Shown piece by piece: positions 7,906 to 14,120 of a DNA stretch of 14,120 nucleotides. The DNA comes from RGIG8597 sp045133795 (GTDB taxonomy: Bacteria > Spirochaetota > GWE2-31-10). Numbering within the stretch: the first letter of the stretch is position 1; the number at the start of each line of letters is the position of its first letter. The stretch lies in assembly GCA_045133795.1 (NCBI GenBank), contig JBGUUT010000035.1:1-14120 (forward strand), in the 5' to 3' direction. Under the pieces are notes generated by a model. It made no database searches and was not told where the DNA came from. It saw only the letters and a program-made list of their open reading frames with translations. The position numbers and the translations under genes are program-made.

Positions 7906-8457
7906 CTAAAAAAAAATACAATCAAGGCAACCGCCGAGATTTATAAAAGAGTGTATTATAACAGAAAATATTATTTTTTTCTTCATTTTATATGTAAAAG
8001 ACAACATTAAACCGCACATAATTGCAAAAAATATTCCCCCGATTCCTTGTGATAAGTGAACCGCTGTAAATAAAACCGTACTTAAAAGAATAAAAAAGCT
8101 AACCGAAATACCTTGAAGCACATCATCTAAACAACTGCGAAATAATAATTCTTCAGCCAACGGCGTCAATATCAACACATCAATAAAAAACCAAACACTC
8201 GGACTAAAACTTTCTGCCGAATATCCTCCGGAAAACGGCATACATTGCACAGCAAACTTTGCAAGAACATAAAACGCCATCCCGCAAAACGCACATAACA
8301 AATACCGCACGGACAATTTTTCACATTTACAAAACAATCTCTTCCCGAATGCAAAAATAATCATTAACAACAATATAATTCGAAGAAATCCGGAAAATAT
8401 GAAAAATCCGAAATAAAATAATAAGAAAAAAAATAAAGCTTTTTTTGAATCTGTCAC
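7906..8457 (-). CDS. CPBP-family intramembrane metalloprotease
   Basis: A 183-residue multispan membrane protein with hydrophobic segments at about 7-37, 51-70, 88-101, 117-134, 139-155 and 161-175. It carries the three hallmark motifs of the CPBP (CAAX protease/bacteriocin-processing, Abi) family: EELLFR (E102, E103, R107), FTAVH (F130, H134) and HSFIN (H169, N173). These residues form the metal-dependent active site within the membrane, so the protein is predicted active. Substrates of bacterial CPBP proteins are mostly unknown; maturation of a peptide or cleavage of a membrane-tethered regulator is possible. The start is a GTG at 8457 overlapping the TGA of the HtrA-like gene (GTGA) with no good ribosome site, so translation probably depends on coupling. 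The next in-frame ATG would remove the first membrane segment. The last codons run through nine consecutive T bases. Confidence 0.88.
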   Translation of the reverse strand: MTDSKKALFFFLLFYFGFFIFSGFLRIILLLMIIFAFGKRLFCKCEKLSVRYLLCAFCGMAFYVLAKFAVQCMPFSGGYSAESFSPSVWFFIDVLILTPLAEELLFRSCLDDVLQGISVSFFILLSTVLFTAVHLSQGIGGIFFAIMCGLMLSFTYKMKKKIIFSVIIHSFINLGGCLDCIFF

Positions 8458-10283
8458 AATAAATTATTAATTTCCGCCGGTAATGCCAAAGTTATATTTC
8501 GCTGCATCATGGATACATCACGATTTGTATAATTAATACTTAATACTACGACTTTTTCTTTTGACAAAAACTTCATGCCGTATACCGTCAACGGGTCACC
8601 TTCCGACACATTAAGAGAATATCCGGGCATACCTCTGTATACATGACTAATTTTATAATAACGAATTCCGAATCTCTTTCTTGTTTGCTCAACTTTCATG
8701 CCGGCAACAAGCTTTATTATATTCGTATACGAATCCTTTTTAAAAATCTGCTCAATCGGAATCTGCGGACGAACATCCAATCTTACCGGCAACTCCATAT
8801 ATTGCCCGTTACGAAGAATCCCCACTCTGATAATTGAGTTGCTTTTTTCCCATGCTGTCAAAGCTTGAGCTTGTGCTAAATCAGTGATTTTATGACCGTT
8901 AATACTTACAAGAACATCATCAACCAATATTCCGGCTTCGTCCGCACCGCTGCCGGGCATTAAATAATAAAATTGCAATTCATCTCTTTCTCTGTCGTGA
9001 TAGATTCCGGCCCCCATCCACGAACGCTTCACTTCTCCGCCGCGATACAAAAGCGGAATTGTCTGACGTACCCATTCAAACGGAATCGCAAAACTTATTC
9101 CGGCATACTGAGGAATCCCCGCAAATACAATTCCGACAACTTGCCCACGTTCGTCAATCAACGGACCGCCGGAATTTCCCGGATTGATAGCTGCATCAAC
9201 TTGAAATGCCTGCCCCATTTGAAAAATATCAATTTCACGATTGGAAATAATCCCGGATGTCACCGTATAACGAATCCCCAACGGATTCCCTATAGTAAAA
9301 ATCTTATCACCGGTTTTCATATTACCTGAAATACCGGGAACCATAAAGTTCTCGTTTTTATGCCCGAGCAGCTTCAACAATGCAACATCGTATATTTTAT
9401 CCCAACCGACAACTTTTGCCGAATATTCGACATCCGGATTATCACGCAATGACACACGTACCGAAGTATAACCTTTATAAGCCGGATTCACATGGTCTGC
9501 AATTACATGATGATTTGTAAGAATATAACCGTTTCCGTCAATAAAAAAACCGGTTCCTAAGGATTTATCCTGACCGCCGACTCCGTTTTTTACCACAATC
9601 CCTTTATCTAAAATTACGGTTACGACAGATTTCATCAATGTTTCAAAATCCGGCTCGGTTACATTATCAATTAAAATGCTGAATTTCTTTTCCAACTCCG
9701 GAAACTTAGCTGCTAAAGTCGGATATTTCCCCTTGTAATAATTCAAATAATAAGAAAATAGCCCCAAACTGTTTTGTTTAAAATAATCATCAAGAAGTGA
9801 AGCAACCTCGCTTTCCGAAAGCAGTCCCTTTTCTCCCATACGATTTTTTATACTTTCTACAGTAAAATTATCCACGTCAGCGGAGGCGTCCATTTCTGCA
9901 AGATAATTTCTGTAACATTTTTCATAAGAAACCGCCGGCTCTATTCCCAAATTGACTAAAATATCCGCAACATCTACTGCCGATTCATATTTTTTTGTAT
10001 CAGTATAAGTTTTTAAAAGCTCATTCAAACGCCCGGCTATCGAAACGAGTAAATCAAGATTTTCTTTAGAATTATCTTTATTGTACTCTTTTAATGCACG
10101 CATATAGCCTTTAGAAAGCGACTCTATATCTTCATTTTTAATATTCGCTTCAATATTTTCAGCGACACTGTGATAAGGATACTCCAAAACCTGATTATCC
10201 TTAACGGTTTTACAACTGCAAACAACAACAATCAAAAATATTATGAAATGCTTAACAGACAATACGCACTTCCGATTCCCCAT
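8454..10283 (-). CDS. HtrA-like trypsin-fold serine protease lipoprotein with PDZ domain
   Basis: A 609-residue protein. The N-terminus (basic, then hydrophobic 12-21) ends in VCSC24, a loose spirochaetal lipobox, so membrane anchoring with a periplasmic body is likely. Residues about 35-205 form a helical region without a recognised domain, possibly TPR-like. The protease domain (about 215-415) has the full triad: H259 in TNHHV, D299 in YDVALLK, and S371 in NPGNSGGPL. A PDZ domain follows at about 420-500 (GAGI..., GSGADEAGILVDDVLVSINGH), then a C-terminal stretch (500-609) that I do not recognise. It is longer than typical DegP/DegS (about 355-475 aa) because of the added ends. Proteases of this fold degrade or clip misfolded envelope proteins. 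The start lies 3 bp after the preceding gene's stop, with only a weak GGGG ribosome site, and the end overlaps the CPBP gene. All catalytic residues are present, so activity is expected. Confidence 0.92.
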   Translation of the reverse strand: MGNRKCVLSVKHFIIFLIVVVCSCKTVKDNQVLEYPYHSVAENIEANIKNEDIESLSKGYMRALKEYNKDNSKENLDLLVSIAGRLNELLKTYTDTKKYESAVDVADILVNLGIEPAVSYEKCYRNYLAEMDASADVDNFTVESIKNRMGEKGLLSESEVASLLDDYFKQNSLGLFSYYLNYYKGKYPTLAAKFPELEKKFSILIDNVTEPDFETLMKSVVTVILDKGIVVKNGVGGQDKSLGTGFFIDGNGYILTNHHVIADHVNPAYKGYTSVRVSLRDNPDVEYSAKVVGWDKIYDVALLKLLGHKNENFMVPGISGNMKTGDKIFTIGNPLGIRYTVTSGIISNREIDIFQMGQAFQVDAAINPGNSGGPLIDERGQVVGIVFAGIPQYAGISFAIPFEWVRQTIPLLYRGGEVKRSWMGAGIYHDRERDELQFYYLMPGSGADEAGILVDDVLVSINGHKITDLAQAQALTAWEKSNSIIRVGILRNGQYMELPVRLDVRPQIPIEQIFKKDSYTNIIKLVAGMKVEQTRKRFGIRYYKISHVYRGMPGYSLNVSEGDPLTVYGMKFLSKEKVVVLSINYTNRDVSMMQRNITLALPAEINNLL

Positions 10284-10286
10284 TAT

Positions 10287-12251
10287 TTACGCCCCACAAT
10301 CAAATAAAAACAACTTTTCTCCGTTTCGCACTAAACGAAAATTAAAATCAGAAGATTTCAACAAGCCGTCAGAAAAATAAAATTTCTGATTTTTATATGA
10401 AAAAGCACCTTTCATACTTTCTGATTTTATATCGGAAAAATTAATTTCATCGGGAATCGGTAATAAATCCGCATTACGTGAAGATATTACAATCCAGCCT
10501 TTCATTTTTTTTGCACGTTTTTCCGCAGATACCGACGTTATTTTATGTTTTTTTGTTCTGTCAGAATTCAACGTATAAACACCGTAACTTCCGTCTTGCA
10601 TTCTTTCGTGCAGATAATCATAAGTTCCGTCATTATTTAAATCAAAATATGATTGGATAATTCCGGAAGTTAATGTTTTTTCCAAAAGTTCATAAACTAA
10701 ATCTTTGTTATTATCCCAATATTTCTCAATCTCACCATTTTGAAAAATCTCTTTATAATAATAAACTCCGGTAGTTTTGGAATATCCCGATTCACATTGT
10801 ACCAATTTACCGTTATGATAAATCTCGTGTAAATCCGGTTCGCCGTCTTTATTCATGTCTATAAACGCTTCCGAAATAACTCCGTTTTTATGATGTGCCG
10901 AATATTCAAAAAAACCGTCAGAATCACTGTCTTTTTCTTTTAAAACAATTTTACCGTCGGAAAATTTTATTCGCAAAATCTCGCCGTCGAAATATTCTTC
11001 ACGATAATCAACCAAAGAATCTTGTAATATCGGAAGCGGCTGATTTTCATTAAAAACAAACGCACCTTTGAGCATATAATTTTTTTCCGTCACATTACCG
11101 GCTCTAATATTTTCCGCAATAAGCAATGAACTGTCATATTGATTAAAATCATAATTCCAATAATTTTTATAATCATCACGCACAAAAATCTCATCTATTT
11201 TCCCGTTATCATAAAAAATAAACTCATTCTCTATGATTCCGTCTTGATTTTTATCTTCACTGCGATTAATCACAATTCCGTCTTTTACTTTCACGGTTAA
11301 TTCCGGTTTGCCGTTATCATCCGTATCCACGACACGCACTCCGGAAAAAGTCGCCCATTGTGCAAAATCTTCATTTGATTTAATCCATTCTCCCAGCGGA
11401 GAATACGTAAGAAATCTGAATGTTCTCACATCATTATTTCCGTCGTATTCTTTCCACAATGACAAACATTTTCTCAATATATTTTCATCCGTAACGGTAA
11501 AGCGTTCCAACAAACCATATACAATATCACGTCCCCATTTCTTGGAAATATCAGACATTTGCGACATTTTTTCTGCAAAACGTCCCAATTCTTCTTCATC
11601 TTTTACAAGAAAAGATTTCAAATACAGTATCTCTTGCGGATAATAACCGTTATTTTCCAATTGGCGAATCAAACGAAGCGGTTCTCCGAATGGTGATTCC
11701 GAAAACTTAAAAGAATATAAAATCTGATAGAAAACAATTTCTTGATTTGAAAAAAGCGATGAAACTTTCTGTAATACCGGTAAAACTTGACTCTTTGGTG
11801 CATCCGCCAAAAATAAACACGATAAATATTCTAAATAATTACCATATGTCTTCTTTCCGTTTGTACCGACTGCCGATTCGTAAAAAGGTAAAGCCTCTTT
11901 ATAAGAATGCAAATAATGATAAATGCGAGCTGCCTGCAAATCAATATCGTAATCATCCAATAAAAACGCCTTATTTCGTTTTACTAACATATCTTTAAGA
12001 TACTTTTCCGCATTACTAAAATTTCCAGTATTACGACAATTTTCCAATTGCAAAAACTCATATTCGGGAAAAGTTACGGAATACTCTTTTGCTTCATTAA
12101 TCATATGTAATGAAATCTGTGAATTATCACGATTAATCATTGCCCGCCGCAGATATGTTTTTGCTATTTCCGAATCAGAGGCATTCATCGATAAGTAAGT
12201 TGTACAACAAAAAATGACAACCGATACAGCAACCAAAGATTTTTTTCTCAT
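10287..12251 (-). CDS. exported protein with TPR-like N-half and DxDxDG calcium-loop-like repeats
   Basis: A 654-residue protein with a signal peptide (MRKKSLVAVSVVIF core, likely cleavage near 24; two Cys at 15-16 are inside the core and do not make a clear lipobox). Residues about 25-270 are helical and TPR-like (AEKYLKDML, SYKEALPFYESAV). From about 300 to 560 the composition changes to acidic beta repeats with loops of DxDxDG or DxNxDG form: 309-314, 333-338, 441-446, 465-470, a weaker 513-518, and 537-542. These alternate with NGKI-like turns (YDNGKID, FSDGKIV, HNGKLV, FQNGEIE). Such loops bind Ca2+ in EF-hand, dockerin and thrombospondin-type repeats; here that is inferred from spacing alone. 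No enzyme motif is visible. It has a GGAG ribosome site 8 nt upstream of ATG 12251 and is the first gene of the operon with the HtrA-like protease, which could be its partner. Function unknown. Confidence 0.9.
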   Translation of the reverse strand: MRKKSLVAVSVVIFCCTTYLSMNASDSEIAKTYLRRAMINRDNSQISLHMINEAKEYSVTFPEYEFLQLENCRNTGNFSNAEKYLKDMLVKRNKAFLLDDYDIDLQAARIYHYLHSYKEALPFYESAVGTNGKKTYGNYLEYLSCLFLADAPKSQVLPVLQKVSSLFSNQEIVFYQILYSFKFSESPFGEPLRLIRQLENNGYYPQEILYLKSFLVKDEEELGRFAEKMSQMSDISKKWGRDIVYGLLERFTVTDENILRKCLSLWKEYDGNNDVRTFRFLTYSPLGEWIKSNEDFAQWATFSGVRVVDTDDNGKPELTVKVKDGIVINRSEDKNQDGIIENEFIFYDNGKIDEIFVRDDYKNYWNYDFNQYDSSLLIAENIRAGNVTEKNYMLKGAFVFNENQPLPILQDSLVDYREEYFDGEILRIKFSDGKIVLKEKDSDSDGFFEYSAHHKNGVISEAFIDMNKDGEPDLHEIYHNGKLVQCESGYSKTTGVYYYKEIFQNGEIEKYWDNNKDLVYELLEKTLTSGIIQSYFDLNNDGTYDYLHERMQDGSYGVYTLNSDRTKKHKITSVSAEKRAKKMKGWIVISSRNADLLPIPDEINFSDIKSESMKGAFSYKNQKFYFSDGLLKSSDFNFRLVRNGEKLFLFDCGA

Positions 12252-12318
12252 GATACGTTCTCCGTGTATATTTGAATTCTGAAAATTTTATAGATATTGC
12301 GTTTCACTTTTCGGCACA

Positions 12319-12334
12319 GAGTATTCATATACTC
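12319..12334. repeat. perfect inverted repeat in the operon leader
   Basis: GAGTAT-TCAT-ATACTC, 6-bp arms with a 4-nt centre, lying about 70 bp upstream of the first gene of the envelope-protease operon and downstream of the proposed promoter. It could be a protein-binding site or a small RNA hairpin in the leader. Confidence 0.5.
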
Positions 12335-12378
12335 AAATTTTAATAAATAAAAGTTTTTATTTTGGTTATTCACATAAA

Positions 12379-12406
12379 AATATAACTTTAGTTCAAAGTT
12401 TTTCAA
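12379..12406 (-). promoter_or_regulatory. candidate sigma-A promoter of the envelope-protease operon
   Basis: On the minus strand TTGAAA (12406-12401) and TATATT (12384-12379) are 16 nt apart, each matching the consensus at five of six bases. Initiation near 12372 would give a leader of about 120 nt before the ATG at 12251. The -35 box overlaps one arm of an inverted repeat (12400-12407 with 12448-12455), which could act as an operator. Confidence 0.4.
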
Positions 12407-12473
12407 ACCATTCTGGTTTTAAATCTAATTCGCCGGATAAACCGGCATTTGAAAATCGTTTTGAGTTCAAAAC
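12400..12473. repeat. nested hairpin cluster in intergenic region
   Basis: Three adjacent perfect short hairpins: AAACCA-TTC-TGGTTT (12405-12419), GCCGG-ATAAA-CCGGC (12432-12446) and GTTTTGA-GT-TCAAAAC (12458-12473). The first two are enclosed by TTTTCAAA (12400-12407) pairing with TTTGAAAA (12448-12455). GTTCAAA also occurs as a direct repeat near 12391 and 12465. Together they could fold into a multi-branched structure or serve as paired operators. No known riboswitch or integron attC pattern fits. Confidence 0.5.
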
Positions 12474-12533
12474 GTGTAAGATGTTAGAAACTTCAAAAGA
12501 AAAAAACATGCTGAAACATTTGTTAAAAAAACA

Positions 12534-12567
12534 TTTATTGTAACAATAAAGCTAAAAGTAAGCTTTA
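12534..12567. repeat. two overlapping perfect hairpins
   Basis: TTTATTG-TAA-CAATAAA (12534-12550) and TAAAGCT-AAAAGTA-AGCTTTA (12547-12567), each with 7-bp arms and sharing four bases, so they are mutually exclusive when folded. They lie in the gene-free stretch between the surface-protein fragment and the operon promoter. Function unknown. Confidence 0.45.
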
Positions 12568-12615
12568 AGAAATTAACCTAACGGTTCTTCATTCTCTCTT
12601 TTTTTCGGGACCGAA

Positions 12616-12640
12616 CGAAAATGTTTCCGTCAGGAAACAT
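12616..12640 (-). terminator. weak hairpin terminator after the InlB-repeat fragment
   Basis: On the minus strand ATGTTTCC-TGAC-GGAAACAT (12640-12621), an 8-bp perfect stem, begins inside the TGA stop of the surface-protein fragment and is followed by TTTCGTT. The U-tract is short and interrupted, so termination strength is doubtful. A second small palindrome, TTCGG-GA-CCGAA, lies next to it at 12604-12615. Confidence 0.4.
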
Positions 12641-12903
12641 CAAACGAACACAATGAAAGCATGGTTTGCATTATCTGCAAGTAAGATTGCATACAATGTC
12701 ACGCTTTCGGTAAATGTTGCTGTTCCGTTGTAAGACAAACCGCTTCCGTCGGCTTTTGTGTTCCAATGTGAAAACTTAGAATTTGTCAATGTCGGCAAAT
12801 CTACACTTTTGTCAGATGTAGTTTTGATTGCTGTAGGTGTTGTCTCGTTAATTTCGTTTACATCAAATGTAATGGTAATTTTCTGTAAACCATTTTTATT
12901 TCT
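12640..12903 (-). pseudogene. orphan 3' fragment of an InlB B-repeat (Listeria-Bacteroides repeat) surface protein
   Basis: The minus strand reads openly for 87 codons from 12903 to a TGA at 12640-12642. It contains ITFDVNEIN, then FSHWNTKADGSG, then TATFTESVTLYAIL, the recognisable order of one InlB B-repeat/Flg_new unit (beta strand, xxWNTxADGSG, xxTLYAxW). The usual Trp after YAI is Leu. There is no start: an in-frame TAG lies at 12906-12904, and the ATG near 12890 is in another frame. These repeats normally occur in long tandem arrays in large cell-surface proteins, so this is a truncated remnant of one repeat and the C-terminus. It begins 8 bp after the kinase stop, suggesting that a recombination or insertion event joined the kinase gene to the broken gene. 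Confidence 0.75.
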
Positions 12904-12911
12904 CTATATTA

Positions 12912-13721
12912 TTAAAGTCTCGACAATCGTGCATTTACAATGTCCGACAAAACTTTTCGCTCTTTATCCGAGATACTCTCTCGTAATCGTGCCGCTGCTA
13001 CCGGAACTTCCCATTTTGCAATATCAGCTTTTGATATTCCGGTTAATTTCATATATTCATTACAATAATTTGTCCATATACTATGCTTCCCCAGTGAAAG
13101 TAATTTCTGTACAAAAAACGAAGCATGTTCTATTTGCCCATATTTCAATAAAATACCGGTTCTGGCTACATCGGCACAAATATCGCCTTTACAAACTGTC
13201 ATCCAATCAAGAAAAACTGCCTTTTCGTCTGTAATCATAACATTCCCCGGATGAAAATCAAAATGACACAAATATTCGCCGTCCGGCAAAGTTTCAATAT
13301 ACTGTTTCAAAATTAACTTAGTTTTTTCTGGCAAAAACTCACCGTTATCAATATCAAAGTTCAATTTCTCTTTCACTGTTATCAGCGGCTCTTGAATCGT
13401 TTTTTGTATAGAATAATGATACCGAGCGAACTCTTTTGATTTTTGGGCAATTTTCAACGGCGACTTCAACATTAACATAAGCATATTTTGACCGCAAATT
13501 TCCTCGTATATAATACCGTCCCTGCCGTCAATTTCTACCATTTCATATACTTGGGGGACGCAATCCAAAACATTTTGTGCAAGTACACTGTTTTGATATT
13601 CTCTTTCTATATCTTCTCGACAAAATCCGCCACGAAATAATTTCAAAACTTTGTTGTTTGTAACACGATATATTTCTGCGGTATTTCCTTGACCTATCAA
13701 TCGACAATTTTCTAACATCAT
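12912..13721 (-). CDS. APH/choline-kinase-fold phosphotransferase (TIGR02172-like)
   Basis: Counting from the ATG at 13721 (269 aa), the protein has a nucleotide loop IGQGNTAEIYRV (9-20), a lysine in VLKLF (K27), paired Glu in YEE (about 73-74), the catalytic-loop motif HFDFHPGN (H153, D155, N160) and a metal-binding D172 in FLDW. This order is that of aminoglycoside/choline-kinase-type phosphotransferases. The GNTAEIYRV...VLKLF opening and the C-terminal VAAARLRESI recall the uncharacterised TIGR02172 family (from memory). The substrate is unknown; an antibiotic-resistance role should not be assumed. Start: a longer frame could begin at TTG 13784, but that TTG is the start of a TTGACA -35 box, whereas ATG 13721 has GGGAG 6 nt upstream. 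It appears intact, while fragments lie on both sides, so it may be a horizontally gained cassette (inference). Confidence 0.85.
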   Translation of the reverse strand: MMLENCRLIGQGNTAEIYRVTNNKVLKLFRGGFCREDIEREYQNSVLAQNVLDCVPQVYEMVEIDGRDGIIYEEICGQNMLMLMLKSPLKIAQKSKEFARYHYSIQKTIQEPLITVKEKLNFDIDNGEFLPEKTKLILKQYIETLPDGEYLCHFDFHPGNVMITDEKAVFLDWMTVCKGDICADVARTGILLKYGQIEHASFFVQKLLSLGKHSIWTNYCNEYMKLTGISKADIAKWEVPVAAARLRESISDKERKVLSDIVNARLSRL

Positions 13722-13727
13722 ATCCGT

Positions 13728-13732
13728 CTCCC
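13728..13732 (-). promoter_or_regulatory. ribosome binding site that decides the kinase start
   Basis: GGGAG on the minus strand, 6 nt before the ATG at 13721-13719 (a second ATG follows directly at 13718). No comparable site precedes the upstream TTG at 13784. Confidence 0.65.
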
Positions 13733-13755
13733 GTTTATAAACAGTATTAAGATTT

Positions 13756-13784
13756 TTTATTCTGCTCAAAGTTATTCTTGTCAA
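13756..13784 (-). promoter_or_regulatory. promoter of the APH-fold kinase gene
   Basis: On the minus strand a perfect TTGACA (13784-13779), 17 nt, then AATAAA (13761-13756), four of six matches to TATAAT. Initiation near 13749 leaves about a 28-nt leader with a GGGAG ribosome site before ATG 13721. The -35 box overlaps the stop codon of the decayed upstream frame. Confidence 0.6.
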
Positions 13785-14000
13785 TTCTCAAAGAAAAACA
13801 CATCCGCCGGTGTTCCGTCATCATAATCCACTTCTTTATTAGGATAACTTTCCACTAGCCGATATTTTCCGCCAGTATATTCATCAAACCATATTGGTAT
13901 AGTATACGGTCAGCATTTGTTTTCTATCAATATTGTTCGGCAGTTGGAATTCTCCAAATTTTGGTTTATCTGACTGTTTTATAAATTGGAATTTAGCAAA
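13781..14000 (-). pseudogene. frameshifted coding remnants, unrecognised
   Basis: Two minus-strand open blocks look coding but lie in different frames. Block B (14000 to TGA 13884-13886) reads FIKQSDKPKFGEFQLPNNID and onward. Block C (13909 to TGA 13781-13783) reads PYTIPIWFDEYTGGKYRLVE and ends in DVFFFEN. Joining B to C with one frameshift near 13890-13910 gives a continuous, protein-like sequence, and B similarly continues the frame to its right after a shift near 13995. Neither block has a plausible start. I do not recognise the family. The blocks may be the C-terminal part of the serine-hydrolase-like protein at the edge or the remains of another gene. Confidence 0.4.
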
Positions 14001-14120
14001 TTAAGTATTCCATCAATTGGGCAAGAAAGGGCGATTCCTCCATAACGACATTAGAGAGGAGAATGATTGCCACTTTATCCTTAAAATTCAACCTTTGCCA
14101 ATGTCTCAATCCTGGCAATC
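13993..14120 (-). pseudogene. partial tail resembling a serine hydrolase (beta-lactamase fold)
   Basis: The minus strand is open from the window edge to a TAA at 13993-13995. It reads LPGLRHWQRLNFKDKVAIIL and then LSNVVMEE. The pattern xPGxxxxxxxxPxKxxxIIxLSN is typical of the C-terminal strand pair of PF00144-type serine hydrolases/class C beta-lactamase relatives, just after the HxGG/HTG motif that would lie outside the window. The short match makes this tentative. The stop, followed by coding-like sequence in shifted frames, suggests decay. Confidence 0.35.

Larger units (their letters stand above)
12252..12639. other. gene-free, palindrome-rich AT-rich stretch
   Basis: About 390 bp between the first gene of the envelope-protease operon and the InlB-repeat fragment. 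I find no convincing open frame on either strand. It holds the candidate promoter, the operon leader, and at least seven short perfect inverted repeats listed separately. Confidence 0.6.

Noticed and set aside
12400..12640. Integron attC sites in the hairpin cluster
   Set aside because: Treponemes can carry chromosomal integrons, and an ACCTAAC-like core occurs near 12580, but no matching GTTRRRY partner at attC spacing or integrase was found.
12758..13234. Plus-strand open frame of 158 codons
   Set aside because: It runs antisense across the InlB-repeat fragment and the 3' half of the kinase, whose minus-strand translations have recognisable motifs. The plus product has no domain or ribosome site.

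Overview
The window looks like a low-G+C spirochaete chromosome, most likely Treponema or a close relative. This rests on A/T-biased codon use, long exported TPR proteins, a loose spirochaetal lipobox on an HtrA-like protease, and an orphan InlB B-repeat fragment of the kind common in treponemal surface proteins. The genus is inferred from gene content; no database was searched. Every gene I accept lies on the minus strand, so the window reads from right (14120) to left (1).

Right end (12.3-14.1 kb), accessory. At the edge is the decayed tail of a protein resembling a serine hydrolase/beta-lactamase-fold protein, broken over three frames. Next comes an intact APH-fold small-molecule kinase with its own TTGACA promoter, then an orphan 3' piece of an InlB B-repeat surface protein. 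A palindrome-rich, gene-free stretch (about 12.25-12.64 kb) separates these remnants from the conserved genes.

Middle (7.0-12.25 kb), a tight four-gene operon: an exported protein with helical (TPR-like) repeats and several DxDxDG calcium-loop-like motifs; an HtrA-like lipoprotein serine protease with a PDZ domain (3-bp gap); a CPBP-family membrane protease (4-bp GTGA overlap); and a TrmB-family regulator (18-bp gap). Three of the four act at or outside the membrane, so this looks like an envelope proteostasis or signalling unit with a built-in regulator.

Left (0.18-6.93 kb), the protein-arginine-phosphorylation operon mcsA-mcsB-clpC without ctsR, followed by a 901-residue exported TPR protein whose start lies inside clpC. 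All four genes overlap or are translationally coupled, and a clear intrinsic terminator closes the operon at about 143-174. Beyond it lies a small cluster of tandem and palindromic repeats (14-130).

The most notable observation is that McsB has kept its fold and its C-terminal RDxxRA-like region but lost the residues needed for arginine kinase activity. The catalytic Cys is Val159, the two acidic residues of the LNEEDH motif are Tyr112/Lys113, one ATP-binding Arg is Met27, and the RGxYGEGS loop is gone. The first pArg-binding motif of the ClpC N-domain is also changed (GTEH to YPDH). Together this suggests that McsA/McsB here act as a non-catalytic ClpC adaptor rather than a degron-writing kinase.
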